64,000 nt of DNA, from the NCBI GenBank assembly GCA_913777665.1, contig CAJYTF010000022.1, positions 16,048 through 80,047 of the forward strand, written 5' to 3'. Below, piece after piece: positions 39,036 to 48,557 of the stretch. A program made the position numbers and the translations under genes. Numbering within the stretch: the first letter of the stretch is position 1; every line of letters begins with the position of its first letter. The DNA is from an uncultured Myroides sp. Its GTDB lineage: Bacteria; Bacteroidota; Bacteroidia; Flavobacteriales; Flavobacteriaceae. The notes beneath the pieces are model-generated. The model did no database searches. It saw nothing but the letters and a program-made list of their open reading frames with translations, and was not told the origin of the DNA.

Positions 39036-40649
39036 ATGAAGCTAAAACTACTTTTCGCATTGCTATTTGTAACTATAAGTAATGCACAAACACAAATTGG
39101 TCAGGATATTATAGGTGATATGCCTGATGATAAGTTTGGATATGGTGTTGCATTGTCTGCTGATGGCAATGTCATGGCAGTATCGGCTCCTGGAAACGAT
39201 AATAACGGAACGGATGCCGGACATATTAGGGTTTACTTAAAAACTAATGGCACTTGGACACAAATTGGACAAGATATTGAAGGACTTAACCCTGATGATC
39301 AAATAGGCTATAAAATAGCACTTTCAGATGACGGATCTACTTTAGCATTTTCTACCCCATATGTAACGAAAACAGTCAACAATATTAGCTATGGTGGTTT
39401 TGTAAAAGTATATAAATATACAAATGGTTTATGGATACAAATGGGACTAGAATTAAGAGACGATGATCCACTGCCCTTTTCTTTAAAAACTACTGGTTTT
39501 GGTTTATCTTTTTCATTATCTTCAGATGGTACTACAATTGCAATTGGTCAGAATTATTATCTAAATCCCCATAAAAATAATAAAGTCATAGTTTATAAGT
39601 TTATATTTGGAAATTGGACTAAAATAAAAGAAATTACTGCAAGTGATTATAATGTAACTCCTAATACAGAAAATTTTTTTTCATCACATGCTCAATTCGG
39701 TTGGAATGTTTCGTTATCAGGGGATGGTAATACTCTAGCTTTTAGCGACATTACTGGTCGTACATCAACTAGTGTTAATGAGAGTGGTGTTGTTATAGTT
39801 TATAAATATCAGTCAGGAACATGGGTAAAAATAGGCAATACATTATCTGGGAAAAGTAAAAATATAAATTTTGGTCACAGAGTTCTACTTTCTGCAGATG
39901 GAAGTATTTTAGCAATTAGTGCAAGATATTCCAATAATAATGGGACATCCTCTGGTCATGTAGAAGTTTACAAAATTACCGGAAATAATTGGGTACAAAT
40001 AGGAAATGATATTGTAGGCGAAGCATCGTTTGATCTTTGTGGTCAAGGTTTGATTATGTCAGCAAACGGAAATGCTTTAGCTATAGGATGCAATGGATGT
40101 GACACGGCAAACGGATCAGATACCGGCAAAGTTCGCATCTTTGAAAACATTCAGAACAATTGGGTTGAAAAAGGCAGCGTAATTGGTGCTAATGCAGGCG
40201 ATGGGATTGGTTGGTCTATAGCCTTATCTAAAGATGGTTACAATTTAGCGATTGGTAATCCAGGTAGTAGTAGCGTTGGTGGTAAACCATATACTACTAA
40301 TTTTGAAGAACAAACTTTTAGTGACAATTTATTGCAGACAAATAATTATAAAGCAAAAGGTACATTTCCAGGTTCTGTACAAGTGTTTAACTTATCAGGT
40401 ATCTTATCATCTAATACCTTTGTGTTAGAAAACTTCAACATCTACCCTAACCCTACAACGGATATTCTAAATATTGAATTAAAAGAAAACTTAACTTTAG
40501 AAAAAGTACTTATTTACACTACAAGTGGTCAATTGGTAAAAGAAACTTCAGAGAAAATAATTAATGTAAGTGATTTTGCAAAGGGCATTTACAATGTACA
40601 GGTTTTAACAAATCAAGGAAAAGCTACTAAGAAAATAATCTTAAAATAA
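39036..40649 (+). CDS. Secreted beta-propeller-like (FG-GAP-like) protein with T9SS type A sorting domain
   Basis: Signal peptide, repeated 'LS.DG..LA.......G.V.VYK...G.W.QIG' units, CTD NFNIYPNPTTDILNIEL...GKATKKIILK. Confidence 0.9.
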   Translation: MKLKLLFALLFVTISNAQTQIGQDIIGDMPDDKFGYGVALSADGNVMAVSAPGNDNNGTDAGHIRVYLKTNGTWTQIGQDIEGLNPDDQIGYKIALSDDGSTLAFSTPYVTKTVNNISYGGFVKVYKYTNGLWIQMGLELRDDDPLPFSLKTTGFGLSFSLSSDGTTIAIGQNYYLNPHKNNKVIVYKFIFGNWTKIKEITASDYNVTPNTENFFSSHAQFGWNVSLSGDGNTLAFSDITGRTSTSVNESGVVIVYKYQSGTWVKIGNTLSGKSKNINFGHRVLLSADGSILAISARYSNNNGTSSGHVEVYKITGNNWVQIGNDIVGEASFDLCGQGLIMSANGNALAIGCNGCDTANGSDTGKVRIFENIQNNWVEKGSVIGANAGDGIGWSIALSKDGYNLAIGNPGSSSVGGKPYTTNFEEQTFSDNLLQTNNYKAKGTFPGSVQVFNLSGILSSNTFVLENFNIYPNPTTDILNIELKENLTLEKVLIYTTSGQLVKETSEKIINVSDFAKGIYNVQVLTNQGKATKKIILK

Positions 40650-40661
40650 AATCAAATAAAA

Positions 40662-41990
40662 ATGAAACTAAAACTACTTTTCGCATTGCTAATTATTACA
40701 ATAAGTAATGCACAAACACAAATTGGACAAGACATTACATTAAACGCAAACAACTTAGACGCGATTGCATTATCTGAAAATGGTTATGTATTAGCTGTAA
40801 GCAGCGGGAATGTTGTCCAAGTATATTCTAAAGCTTCTGGAAATTGGACACCGATTGGACAAGACATTCAAGGATATGGTTACAGAATCTTGCTTTCAAA
40901 TGACGGATCTACTGTGGCAATTACAAATCATGGAAACATGGTTAGAGTTTACAAAAACATTAATAATACTTGGACTCAAATAGGTCAGGATATTATAGAA
41001 GATGGACATGATATAGCCCTTTCAGGTGATGGATCAACCTTGGCAATTGCACCTATGGCGAATGCGCCATTTAACATCTATAAAAACATTTCAGGTAATT
41101 GGACAGCCATAGGAAACATTAACATTCCAGGAGGAGCATTTAGCGTTTGTTTGTCAGAAGATGGTAATACCATTGCAGCAAGTCCACATCCTGGTACAAC
41201 AATCGATATTTATAAATATGTAAATAATAAGTGGGCTTACAGTAATACAATTGTCGCTAATCCAAATGATATTTCAACAGGATATAGAATGGATATCTCA
41301 AGCGATGGAAACACAATTGCCATAACTACTATGGCTGTTTACCCACAAAATATGGGTTCTATAAATGTTTACAGATACATAAATAACACTTGGACACAAA
41401 TTGGTAATGCAATAACTAGTCAAGTACCAAATGAGCGTTTTGCTCACAATGTTGCTATATCTGGTTCAGGGAATGTTGTTGTAGTGAGTTCTAATGAAAA
41501 TGGTAATACCAAAAATGGTAGAGTGGAAATTCATGAATACCTTCAAGGTAATTGGGTAAAAAAAGGAGAAATAATTGACAAAAATGGTAACAGTATTTAT
41601 TGGGCAATTGCACTTTCAAGAGATGGTCACAGTTTAGCTTTAAGTAGTAACGGAAAAGTTGGTCCTAAACCGGCTGGAAATACTAGTAATAAACAAAGTA
41701 AAGGACCTTCAGGAGAGGTACGAGTTTATGATATTTCAGGCATTTTATCATCAGATACCTTTGTATTGGAAAACTTCAACATTTACCCTAACCCTACAAC
41801 CGACATTTTAAATATTGAATTGAAAGAAAATTTAACTTTAGAAAAAGTATTGATCTACAGCACAACTGGTCAATTAATAAAAGAAACTTCAGAGAAAATA
41901 ATTAATGTAAGTGGTTTTGCAAAAGGTATTTACAATGTACAAGTTTTAACCAATCAAGGGAAAGCTACTAAAAAGGTAATTGTCAAGTAA
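40662..41990 (+). CDS. Secreted beta-propeller-like protein with T9SS type A sorting domain (tandem paralog)
   Basis: Near-identical signal peptide and CTD to the upstream gene; divergent middle with the same repeat pattern. Confidence 0.9.
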   Translation: MKLKLLFALLIITISNAQTQIGQDITLNANNLDAIALSENGYVLAVSSGNVVQVYSKASGNWTPIGQDIQGYGYRILLSNDGSTVAITNHGNMVRVYKNINNTWTQIGQDIIEDGHDIALSGDGSTLAIAPMANAPFNIYKNISGNWTAIGNINIPGGAFSVCLSEDGNTIAASPHPGTTIDIYKYVNNKWAYSNTIVANPNDISTGYRMDISSDGNTIAITTMAVYPQNMGSINVYRYINNTWTQIGNAITSQVPNERFAHNVAISGSGNVVVVSSNENGNTKNGRVEIHEYLQGNWVKKGEIIDKNGNSIYWAIALSRDGHSLALSSNGKVGPKPAGNTSNKQSKGPSGEVRVYDISGILSSDTFVLENFNIYPNPTTDILNIELKENLTLEKVLIYSTTGQLIKETSEKIINVSGFAKGIYNVQVLTNQGKATKKVIVK

Positions 41991-42009
41991 CCAACAATTA
42001 GTATAAAAC

Positions 42010-42039
42010 AAAAAACACGCTTAAACAAGCGTGTTTTTT
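42010..42039. terminator. Bidirectional terminator
   Basis: AAAAACACGCTTAAACAAGCGTGTTTTTTA. Confidence 0.85.
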
Positions 42040-43148
42040 AATGCTTTATTGTAAATAGCTTCGTAAAGCGGAACAATTTTATCTACACTGAAGTTTTTTG
42101 AATGAGCATACGCTTGTTCTTTGAATTGTTGCAGCGTAACATCGTCTTTTAAAATTTCGATAGCGTGTTGAACCATTCCGTCTATATCGCCAATGTTGTC
42201 CATAAAACCAGAAACACCTTGAACGTTTACTTCGGGCAATCCGCCGGTGTTCGATGAAATTACAGGAACTTTATTTGCCATGGCTTCTAATGCTGCCAAA
42301 CCAAAACTTTCAGTTTCAGAAGGAAGCAAAAACAAATCGGAATATTTCAAAATACTGTCGATTTCTGATGAATTTCCAAAGAAAATCACTTTGTTTTCAA
42401 TCCCCAATTCTTTTACTAATTCTTCGGCTCCTAATCGTTCTGGACCATCGCCCACCATCATTAGTTTTGCAGGCATTTCTTTCTGAATTCCGTTAAAAAC
42501 CTTAACAACATCCAAAATACGCTTTACTTTTCTAAAGTTACTAACGTGTGTAACGATTCGCTCACCGTCTTCGGCAAACAAATTTCGTTTACATTGTACA
42601 TGCGTAACATTTTTATCTTCGATAAAATTCGGAATAACGTGTATTTCTTTCGTAGTATCGAACAATTCATAAGTCGATTTTTTCAAATCTGCCGAAACCG
42701 AAGTTACGTAATCGGACTGGTTAATACTGAAACTTACCGCGGTTTTATAGAACGGATGATTGCCCACCAATGTAATATCGGTACCGTGTAAAGTGGTTAC
42801 CATAGGCAGCGAAATGCCTTGTTCTGCCAACATTTGTTTTGCCATATAACCTGCAAAAGCGTGCGGAATGGCGTAATGTACATGCAAAAGATCAATACCA
42901 TATTCTTTCACTGTATCAACAATTTTGCTTGACAAAGCCAACTCATAAGGCTGATAGTGAAACAAAGGATATTCGGGTACCACAACTTCGTGATAATGAA
43001 TATTTTTATTTAAAAGTGCCAAACGAACCGGCTGACTGTAGGTTATAAAATGTACTTCGTGATTGCGTTTTGTTAATTCAATACCTAATTCTGTTGCTAC
43101 TACTCCACTTCCACCGAAGGTTGGATAGCAAACTATGGCTATTTTCAT
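42021..43148 (-). CDS. bshA: N-acetyl-alpha-D-glucosaminyl L-malate synthase BshA (bacillithiol biosynthesis)
   Basis: MKIAIVCYPTFGGSGVVATELGIELTKRNHEVHFI, HVHYAIPHAFAGYMAKQ, PSETESFGLAALEAMA. Confidence 0.93.
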   Translation of the reverse strand: MKIAIVCYPTFGGSGVVATELGIELTKRNHEVHFITYSQPVRLALLNKNIHYHEVVVPEYPLFHYQPYELALSSKIVDTVKEYGIDLLHVHYAIPHAFAGYMAKQMLAEQGISLPMVTTLHGTDITLVGNHPFYKTAVSFSINQSDYVTSVSADLKKSTYELFDTTKEIHVIPNFIEDKNVTHVQCKRNLFAEDGERIVTHVSNFRKVKRILDVVKVFNGIQKEMPAKLMMVGDGPERLGAEELVKELGIENKVIFFGNSSEIDSILKYSDLFLLPSETESFGLAALEAMANKVPVISSNTGGLPEVNVQGVSGFMDNIGDIDGMVQHAIEILKDDVTLQQFKEQAYAHSKNFSVDKIVPLYEAIYNKALKNTLV

Positions 43149-43168
43149 ATTTAAATGTGGAAAATTAA

Positions 43169-46051
43169 TTATTTTAAAGCATCGTAAATTACCTGCTGTA
43201 TATCTTCTCTTGTATTTGCTTTTGAAAGCTTGTTGTCATCGGCATTCGGAAAGGTTCTGTTTGATAGAAAAACGTAAATTAAATCGTTTTCCGGATCAGC
43301 CCAAGCCATTGTACCTGTAAATCCTGTGTGACCAAAACTTTGTTTTGAAGCGCAACCGCATGTTGGCCCGCTTTTACCCAATTGTGGTTTATCAAAACCG
43401 GCTCCTCGCCTATTTCCTTCCTTGCAGTAATAACAGGTATTAAAATCGTTTATGGTTTTTTGCGAGATGATTTCTTCGCCGTTAAACTTACCGCCGTCTA
43501 AAAAAAGCTGCATCATTTTAGAAACATCCAACGCATTGCCGAACAATCCTGCATGACCAGCAACACCGCCAAACATGGCAGCTCCCATATCATGCACATA
43601 ACCTTGAACGGTTGTGTAACGATAATAATTATCGATTTCGGTTGGAGCAATCTGTGATAAATCGAATTTTGTCTGCGGAAGATACGTTAAGGTCTTCGCT
43701 CCGATTTTCTCATAAAAATATTCATTTACCAGTTCGTTTAAAGGTTTCTTGTAAGATCTTTCAACAATTTCTGACAATAAAATGAAATTCAAGTCGCTGT
43801 ATTTGTATTCTTTCTTCCCTAATTTTGATTCTGCAATGGTTTCAATGATGTTCTTTTTATAATCTGATTTTAAAAACAGATTATCGTTTATCTGCAAATT
43901 AAATTCTTTTGAATATGTTGGTTGATACAAATCGGCTTTCGGTTTTCCATTACTGTCTAACGTTTCTTTATAAAATGGAATCCAAGCTACCAAACCCGAA
44001 TTATGCGTCAACAGTTCTTTAACGGTTATGTTTGTTTTGTCGGTCTTTTTAAATTCATGCAATAAATCGCCTAATTTCTGATCGAAACGTAACTTTCCGT
44101 CATCGTACATTTTCATAACCATTGGCAATGTTCCCAACATTTTAGAAAGCGAAGCCAAATCGTAAATTGTTTGATTAGTAACATCAATATTATCATTATA
44201 TGTCATTTTTCCAAACGATTTATTATAGACAATTTTTCCGCTTTTTGCTACTAAAACCTGTGCGCCTGGCGTGTATTTATTTTTGATTGCAGTATTAACC
44301 AAAGCATCAATTTCTTTCAACTTCGCTTCGTTAAAACCTTCTTCGCTAGCACGACCATAACGAATATTTTTATTGGCTTTTATATCAATTCCATCACCTT
44401 CTTTGAAAAATTTGCCAATAGAAACCGGCAGTTTTCCTGTTGCAGGCTGCATTCCAAAAAGAACGTCGGTAACTTTTCTGTGTGCGATAATGTTGTTCTG
44501 ATAACCTAAAATAACCGCTTCAAACTTCGAAAAATCTTTAACCGCACTTAACGCATAAGGTTTTACAAACGATACAAAAATTGACTTATTTGTGTTCGCG
44601 ATATTGTCAAGCAACGTAACTTCGTCCGGAGTCATATCATGTTTTTTCCAAACTCCGTCTGCTTTGTGATAACCTACAATAACCAAATCGAACGCCTTTA
44701 AATCTTCCAAATGATCTTCGATCTGATAATGATTAAAAACCGTAACCGGCTGGTTTGCCTGCAATGCTTCAATAAAAGTATCATTTACATCGTCGCCCAA
44801 TTTCACATACGCAATATTCTGCTGTTTGGTGCTGTTAAAAGGCAACGCATTTTTATTATTTTTTACAACGGTAACAATATTTTCGTACAGTTTATAGCTT
44901 AAATCGGTGTATTCCGGCTTGTTTAAATCTTGATACAAATTCTTGGTATCAATTGGTTTGTAGTTGTTTAAACCAGCTTTGTATTTGTAAAGTAAAATCT
45001 TTTTAACCGAATGTGCCAAACGATCTTCGGTAAACTCGCCTTTTGCAAACGAATCATTAAATTTCTGAATTGCCAACGGAACATTCTCTGCAAAAAGCAA
45101 CACATCGTTTCCTGCCAAAAACGCTGCCAGATCAACTTCTCCCGGAGATTTAAAATTCGCCACGCCTTTCATATTTAAGGCATCGGTAAAAATCAATCCT
45201 TTAAAATTTAAATCGTCTTTTAAAAGATTAGTGATGGTATTGTACGATAACGATGTTGGAACATCCTTTTTAGGTTCTAACGCAGGAACCGACAAATGTG
45301 CCACCATTACAGATGCCAAGCCTTCTTTTATCAGTTTTTTGTAAGGATATAGTTCGATATTATCCAATCTTCTTTTATCGAAATCGATATTTGGAAGTGC
45401 ATGATGCGAATCGGTTGCGGTGTCGCCATGCCCAGGAAAATGTTTAGCTGTTGCAAACACTTGATTTTCTTGCATTCCGTGCATTAAAGCTACAGCTTTA
45501 TCAGCAACATTTTCTTTTGATTCGCCAAAAGATCTGTTTCCGATAATTGGATTCAGAGGATTAATGTTGACATCTACAACGGGAGCAAACATAAAATGAA
45601 TGCCCATACGCTTAGACTGCTCTGCCATTTGCGTTCCCATTTGTTGGATCAAATCGTTTTTTTGAACCGCACCCAATGTCATATTCCACGGGTAAACATA
45701 GGTGGAATCAAGCCTCATACCCAATCCCCATTCTGCATCAATTCCAACAAACAAAGGTAATTTTGAAGCTGCCTGTAATCTATTGGTCATATTTGCCTGA
45801 CGCCCCGGACCGCCTTGAAAGAAAATAACACCACCAATATTTTTAGATTTAACCAAATCTAAAAGTTCTTGAACATGTTTTTCATCTCGGTTGGAATAAG
45901 CTGCTACCATGAAAAGCTGCCCCACTTTTTCATCGAACGACATTTGATTGTAAACACTATCTACCCACTTTTGTGCAGGCTGAAATTTTTGTTTGGGTTG
46001 TGCAAATATTGTGAAGGGAATATATAGAAACGCTAACCAGATTTTTTTCAT
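43169..46051 (-). CDS. Fusion: NagZ-like glycoside hydrolase family 3 + C-terminal serine beta-lactamase-like (PF00144-type) domain
   Basis: GH3: KHFPGHGDTATDSHHALP, LIFTDALNMKG; serine hydrolase: ASLSKML (SxxK), YSDLN, HTGFTG. Confidence 0.92.
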   Translation of the reverse strand: MKKIWLAFLYIPFTIFAQPKQKFQPAQKWVDSVYNQMSFDEKVGQLFMVAAYSNRDEKHVQELLDLVKSKNIGGVIFFQGGPGRQANMTNRLQAASKLPLFVGIDAEWGLGMRLDSTYVYPWNMTLGAVQKNDLIQQMGTQMAEQSKRMGIHFMFAPVVDVNINPLNPIIGNRSFGESKENVADKAVALMHGMQENQVFATAKHFPGHGDTATDSHHALPNIDFDKRRLDNIELYPYKKLIKEGLASVMVAHLSVPALEPKKDVPTSLSYNTITNLLKDDLNFKGLIFTDALNMKGVANFKSPGEVDLAAFLAGNDVLLFAENVPLAIQKFNDSFAKGEFTEDRLAHSVKKILLYKYKAGLNNYKPIDTKNLYQDLNKPEYTDLSYKLYENIVTVVKNNKNALPFNSTKQQNIAYVKLGDDVNDTFIEALQANQPVTVFNHYQIEDHLEDLKAFDLVIVGYHKADGVWKKHDMTPDEVTLLDNIANTNKSIFVSFVKPYALSAVKDFSKFEAVILGYQNNIIAHRKVTDVLFGMQPATGKLPVSIGKFFKEGDGIDIKANKNIRYGRASEEGFNEAKLKEIDALVNTAIKNKYTPGAQVLVAKSGKIVYNKSFGKMTYNDNIDVTNQTIYDLASLSKMLGTLPMVMKMYDDGKLRFDQKLGDLLHEFKKTDKTNITVKELLTHNSGLVAWIPFYKETLDSNGKPKADLYQPTYSKEFNLQINDNLFLKSDYKKNIIETIAESKLGKKEYKYSDLNFILLSEIVERSYKKPLNELVNEYFYEKIGAKTLTYLPQTKFDLSQIAPTEIDNYYRYTTVQGYVHDMGAAMFGGVAGHAGLFGNALDVSKMMQLFLDGGKFNGEEIISQKTINDFNTCYYCKEGNRRGAGFDKPQLGKSGPTCGCASKQSFGHTGFTGTMAWADPENDLIYVFLSNRTFPNADDNKLSKANTREDIQQVIYDALK

Positions 46052-46158
46052 AACTGTTAAAAATAAAACATCATCAAAAATAAACTTTTGAACATGAAAT
46101 TAATAATATAAATTCGGAATTTTCCGTTAAAAAACTCTAACATACATTTACAAGAATA

Positions 46159-46659
46159 ATGACAAACGATTTACAACAGATAGAAATATTACTTTCACAA
46201 TTAACCGATAAAAAAATTACCGATTTTATTATAGATGACGAATGTTTGGAATATTCTGGATGCAGTTTTAAATTGGGCGATCTAAAAATAAAATTTCGAC
46301 AAGCAAAGGTGACTCCGAAAAAAGTTAGTCTGTTTGTAACTCTTTGGAAACGAAATACCGAAAACAAAACCGAACCTTTCAATGTAAATGATCCGTTTGA
46401 CTTTTATATCATCGCTGTAAAACAAGAAGTTTATTCTGGCTTTTTTATTTTTCCGAAAGATATTTTAAGCGATAAAAACATATTAACCAACAGCAAAAAA
46501 GAAGGAAAAAGAGGTTTTAGAGTTTATCCCAATTGGGCAGAAACTACAAACAATCAGGCAGCAAAAACCAAAGCATGGCAAACTAATTATTTTATCAATT
46601 GTAGCGAAAACAACCATACAATAAGTGAAAAAGCAACTATTTTGCTGAACAAATCATAA
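46159..46659 (+). CDS. MepB family protein
   Basis: SGCSFKLGDLKIKFRQAKVTPKKVSLFVTLWKR, GFFIFPKDILSDKNIL, GKRGFRVYPNWAETTNNQAAKTKAWQTNYF. Confidence 0.88.
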   Translation: MTNDLQQIEILLSQLTDKKITDFIIDDECLEYSGCSFKLGDLKIKFRQAKVTPKKVSLFVTLWKRNTENKTEPFNVNDPFDFYIIAVKQEVYSGFFIFPKDILSDKNILTNSKKEGKRGFRVYPNWAETTNNQAAKTKAWQTNYFINCSENNHTISEKATILLNKS

Positions 46660-46674
46660 AAACCCCTATCTTTG
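46642..46674 (+). promoter_or_regulatory. Candidate promoter TTG-N22-TATCTTTG for the ABC-F gene
   Basis: TTG at 46642-46644 and TATCTTTG at 46667-46674. Confidence 0.5.
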
Positions 46675-46784
46675 TACAACAAAAAATAAGCAGTAAAATG
46701 TAAAAAACAATTTCTTTCAGACTTTCAAAAGCGGGAAATTACAAAATGGTGCGCTGTATTGTTACATCTTCAACGAAAGAAATC

Positions 46785-48374
46785 ATGCTTATTATTCAAA
46801 ACTTATCCTATACACATCCAAACAAGGATTTACTTTTCGGCAACATAAATCTTACAGTAAATTCAGGCGAAAAAATCGCATTAATCGGGAACAACGGTTC
46901 CGGTAAATCAACTTTGCTAAAAATCATGGCGGGTTTGCTGCAACCATTAAACGGCTCGGTTAATATCAATTCCAAACCTTATTATATTCCCCAGATTTTT
47001 GGTCAATATAATGATCTTACTATTGCCGAAGCTTTAGGAATCGATAAAAAACTGACTGCATTACATGAAATTTTAAAGGGAAATATTTTGGAAGAAAACT
47101 ACGAAATATTGAACGATGATTGGACTATTGAAGACCGATGCGACGAAGTATTGAAGCATTGGAAGTTAAATGATTTGGATTTATCGCAAAAAATGGAAAC
47201 GTTGAGCGGCGGACAAAAAACGAAGGTGTTTTTAGCGGGAATTTCGATTCATAAACCTGAAATGATTTTATTGGATGAACCCAGCAATCATTTAGATTTT
47301 GAAAGTCGCGAACTTTTGTACGATTTTATCAGATCAACAAAAAGTACATTGATTGTTGTAAGTCACGACAGAAAACTGCTGAATATTCTGAACAAAGTTT
47401 GTGAATTAACCAAAAACGGAATTACTGTTTACGGTGGAAATTTAGATTTTTATACTGAACAGAAACAGATCGAAAAAAATGCATTGGCGCAAGATATTCA
47501 CAGCAAGGAAAAAGCGTTGAAGAAAGCTCGTGAAAAAGAACGCAAAACCATTGAACGCCAGCAAAAATTAGACAGCAGAGGAAAAGGCAAACAAGAAAAA
47601 TCGGGTGTTGCCAAAATAATGATGAATACGCTACGAAATAACGCCGAAAACAGTACGGCGAGGCTAAAAAGTGTTCACACAGAAAAAATTGGAAACATTA
47701 GAGACGAGCTTCAAGACTTACGATCAGCCGTAGTATCAACTGAGCAAATGAAATTCGGTTTTAACAGTTCAACGCTTCATAGAGGAAAAGTGCTTTTTAC
47801 GGCAGAAAATATAAATTTCAAGTACGAAACCAGCGATTTTATATGGCAGAACAATTTAAATCTGCAAATTTTAAGTGGATCGCGCATTGCAGTAAAAGGC
47901 AGTAATGGATCTGGTAAAACGACTTTTATAAAAATACTTTTAGGAAGTTTGAAACCGCAACACGGAAGTATTTTTAGAAAAGAAAGTAAATCTGTTTATA
48001 TTGATCAGGATTATTCTTTAATCAATAACAACTTAAAAGTGTATGAACAAGCTCAACAGTTTAATACTTTTAATTTGGAAGAACATGAAATAAAAATCAG
48101 ACTGAATCGTTTTTTATTTCCACAAAATACTTGGGATAAACCTTGTAGCGCTTTAAGCGGTGGCGAACGTATGCGTTTAATGTTATGCTGCTTGAGCATC
48201 GGTAGTCAATCGCCGGATATTATTATTTTAGATGAACCAACCAACAATCTGGACATTCAAAATATAGAAATTCTTACCAACGCAATTAACGATTATCAAG
48301 GCACTTTACTGGTAATTTCTCACGATGAAACTTTTTTAGATCAGATTAATATAGATCAAATAATAAAATTGTAA
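46785..48374 (+). CDS. ABC-F family ATPase (ribosome-associated / possible antibiotic-resistance type)
   Basis: Two ABC domains (GNNGSGKST, LSGGQKTKV, ILLDEPSNHLD; GSNGSGKTT, LSGGERMRL, IILDEPTNNLD) joined by a charged helical linker; no TM. Start ATG at 46785 preferred over the track start at 46746. Confidence 0.92.
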   Translation: MLIIQNLSYTHPNKDLLFGNINLTVNSGEKIALIGNNGSGKSTLLKIMAGLLQPLNGSVNINSKPYYIPQIFGQYNDLTIAEALGIDKKLTALHEILKGNILEENYEILNDDWTIEDRCDEVLKHWKLNDLDLSQKMETLSGGQKTKVFLAGISIHKPEMILLDEPSNHLDFESRELLYDFIRSTKSTLIVVSHDRKLLNILNKVCELTKNGITVYGGNLDFYTEQKQIEKNALAQDIHSKEKALKKAREKERKTIERQQKLDSRGKGKQEKSGVAKIMMNTLRNNAENSTARLKSVHTEKIGNIRDELQDLRSAVVSTEQMKFGFNSSTLHRGKVLFTAENINFKYETSDFIWQNNLNLQILSGSRIAVKGSNGSGKTTFIKILLGSLKPQHGSIFRKESKSVYIDQDYSLINNNLKVYEQAQQFNTFNLEEHEIKIRLNRFLFPQNTWDKPCSALSGGERMRLMLCCLSIGSQSPDIIILDEPTNNLDIQNIEILTNAINDYQGTLLVISHDETFLDQINIDQIIKL

Positions 48375-48557
48375 ACACTAGTACTTCTCAATTATTAATT
48401 AAATTTAGCGGTTATTTTATTTTAAAATCCATAGAAAATTTAAAAGTATCGGATAAAAATTCAAGTAAATTCTTTGTAACTAACAAATAAATTTGTTTTT
48501 TTGTTAAATTATTATTTTAAACTAAAACTATATATTATAAAACTAAAAAAAACATTT

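Noticed and set aside
46746-46784. N-terminal extension MVRCIVTSSTKEI of the ABC-F ORF
   Set aside because: Precedes the conserved MLIIQNLSYTHPNK start of the first ABC domain and overlaps the right arm of the leader stem; more likely 5' UTR.
48482-48497. AACAAATAAATTTGTT hairpin before the YWKNG gene
   Set aside because: Pure A/T stem in very AT-rich sequence, over 100 nt from the ABC-F stop; too weak to call as a terminator or regulator.
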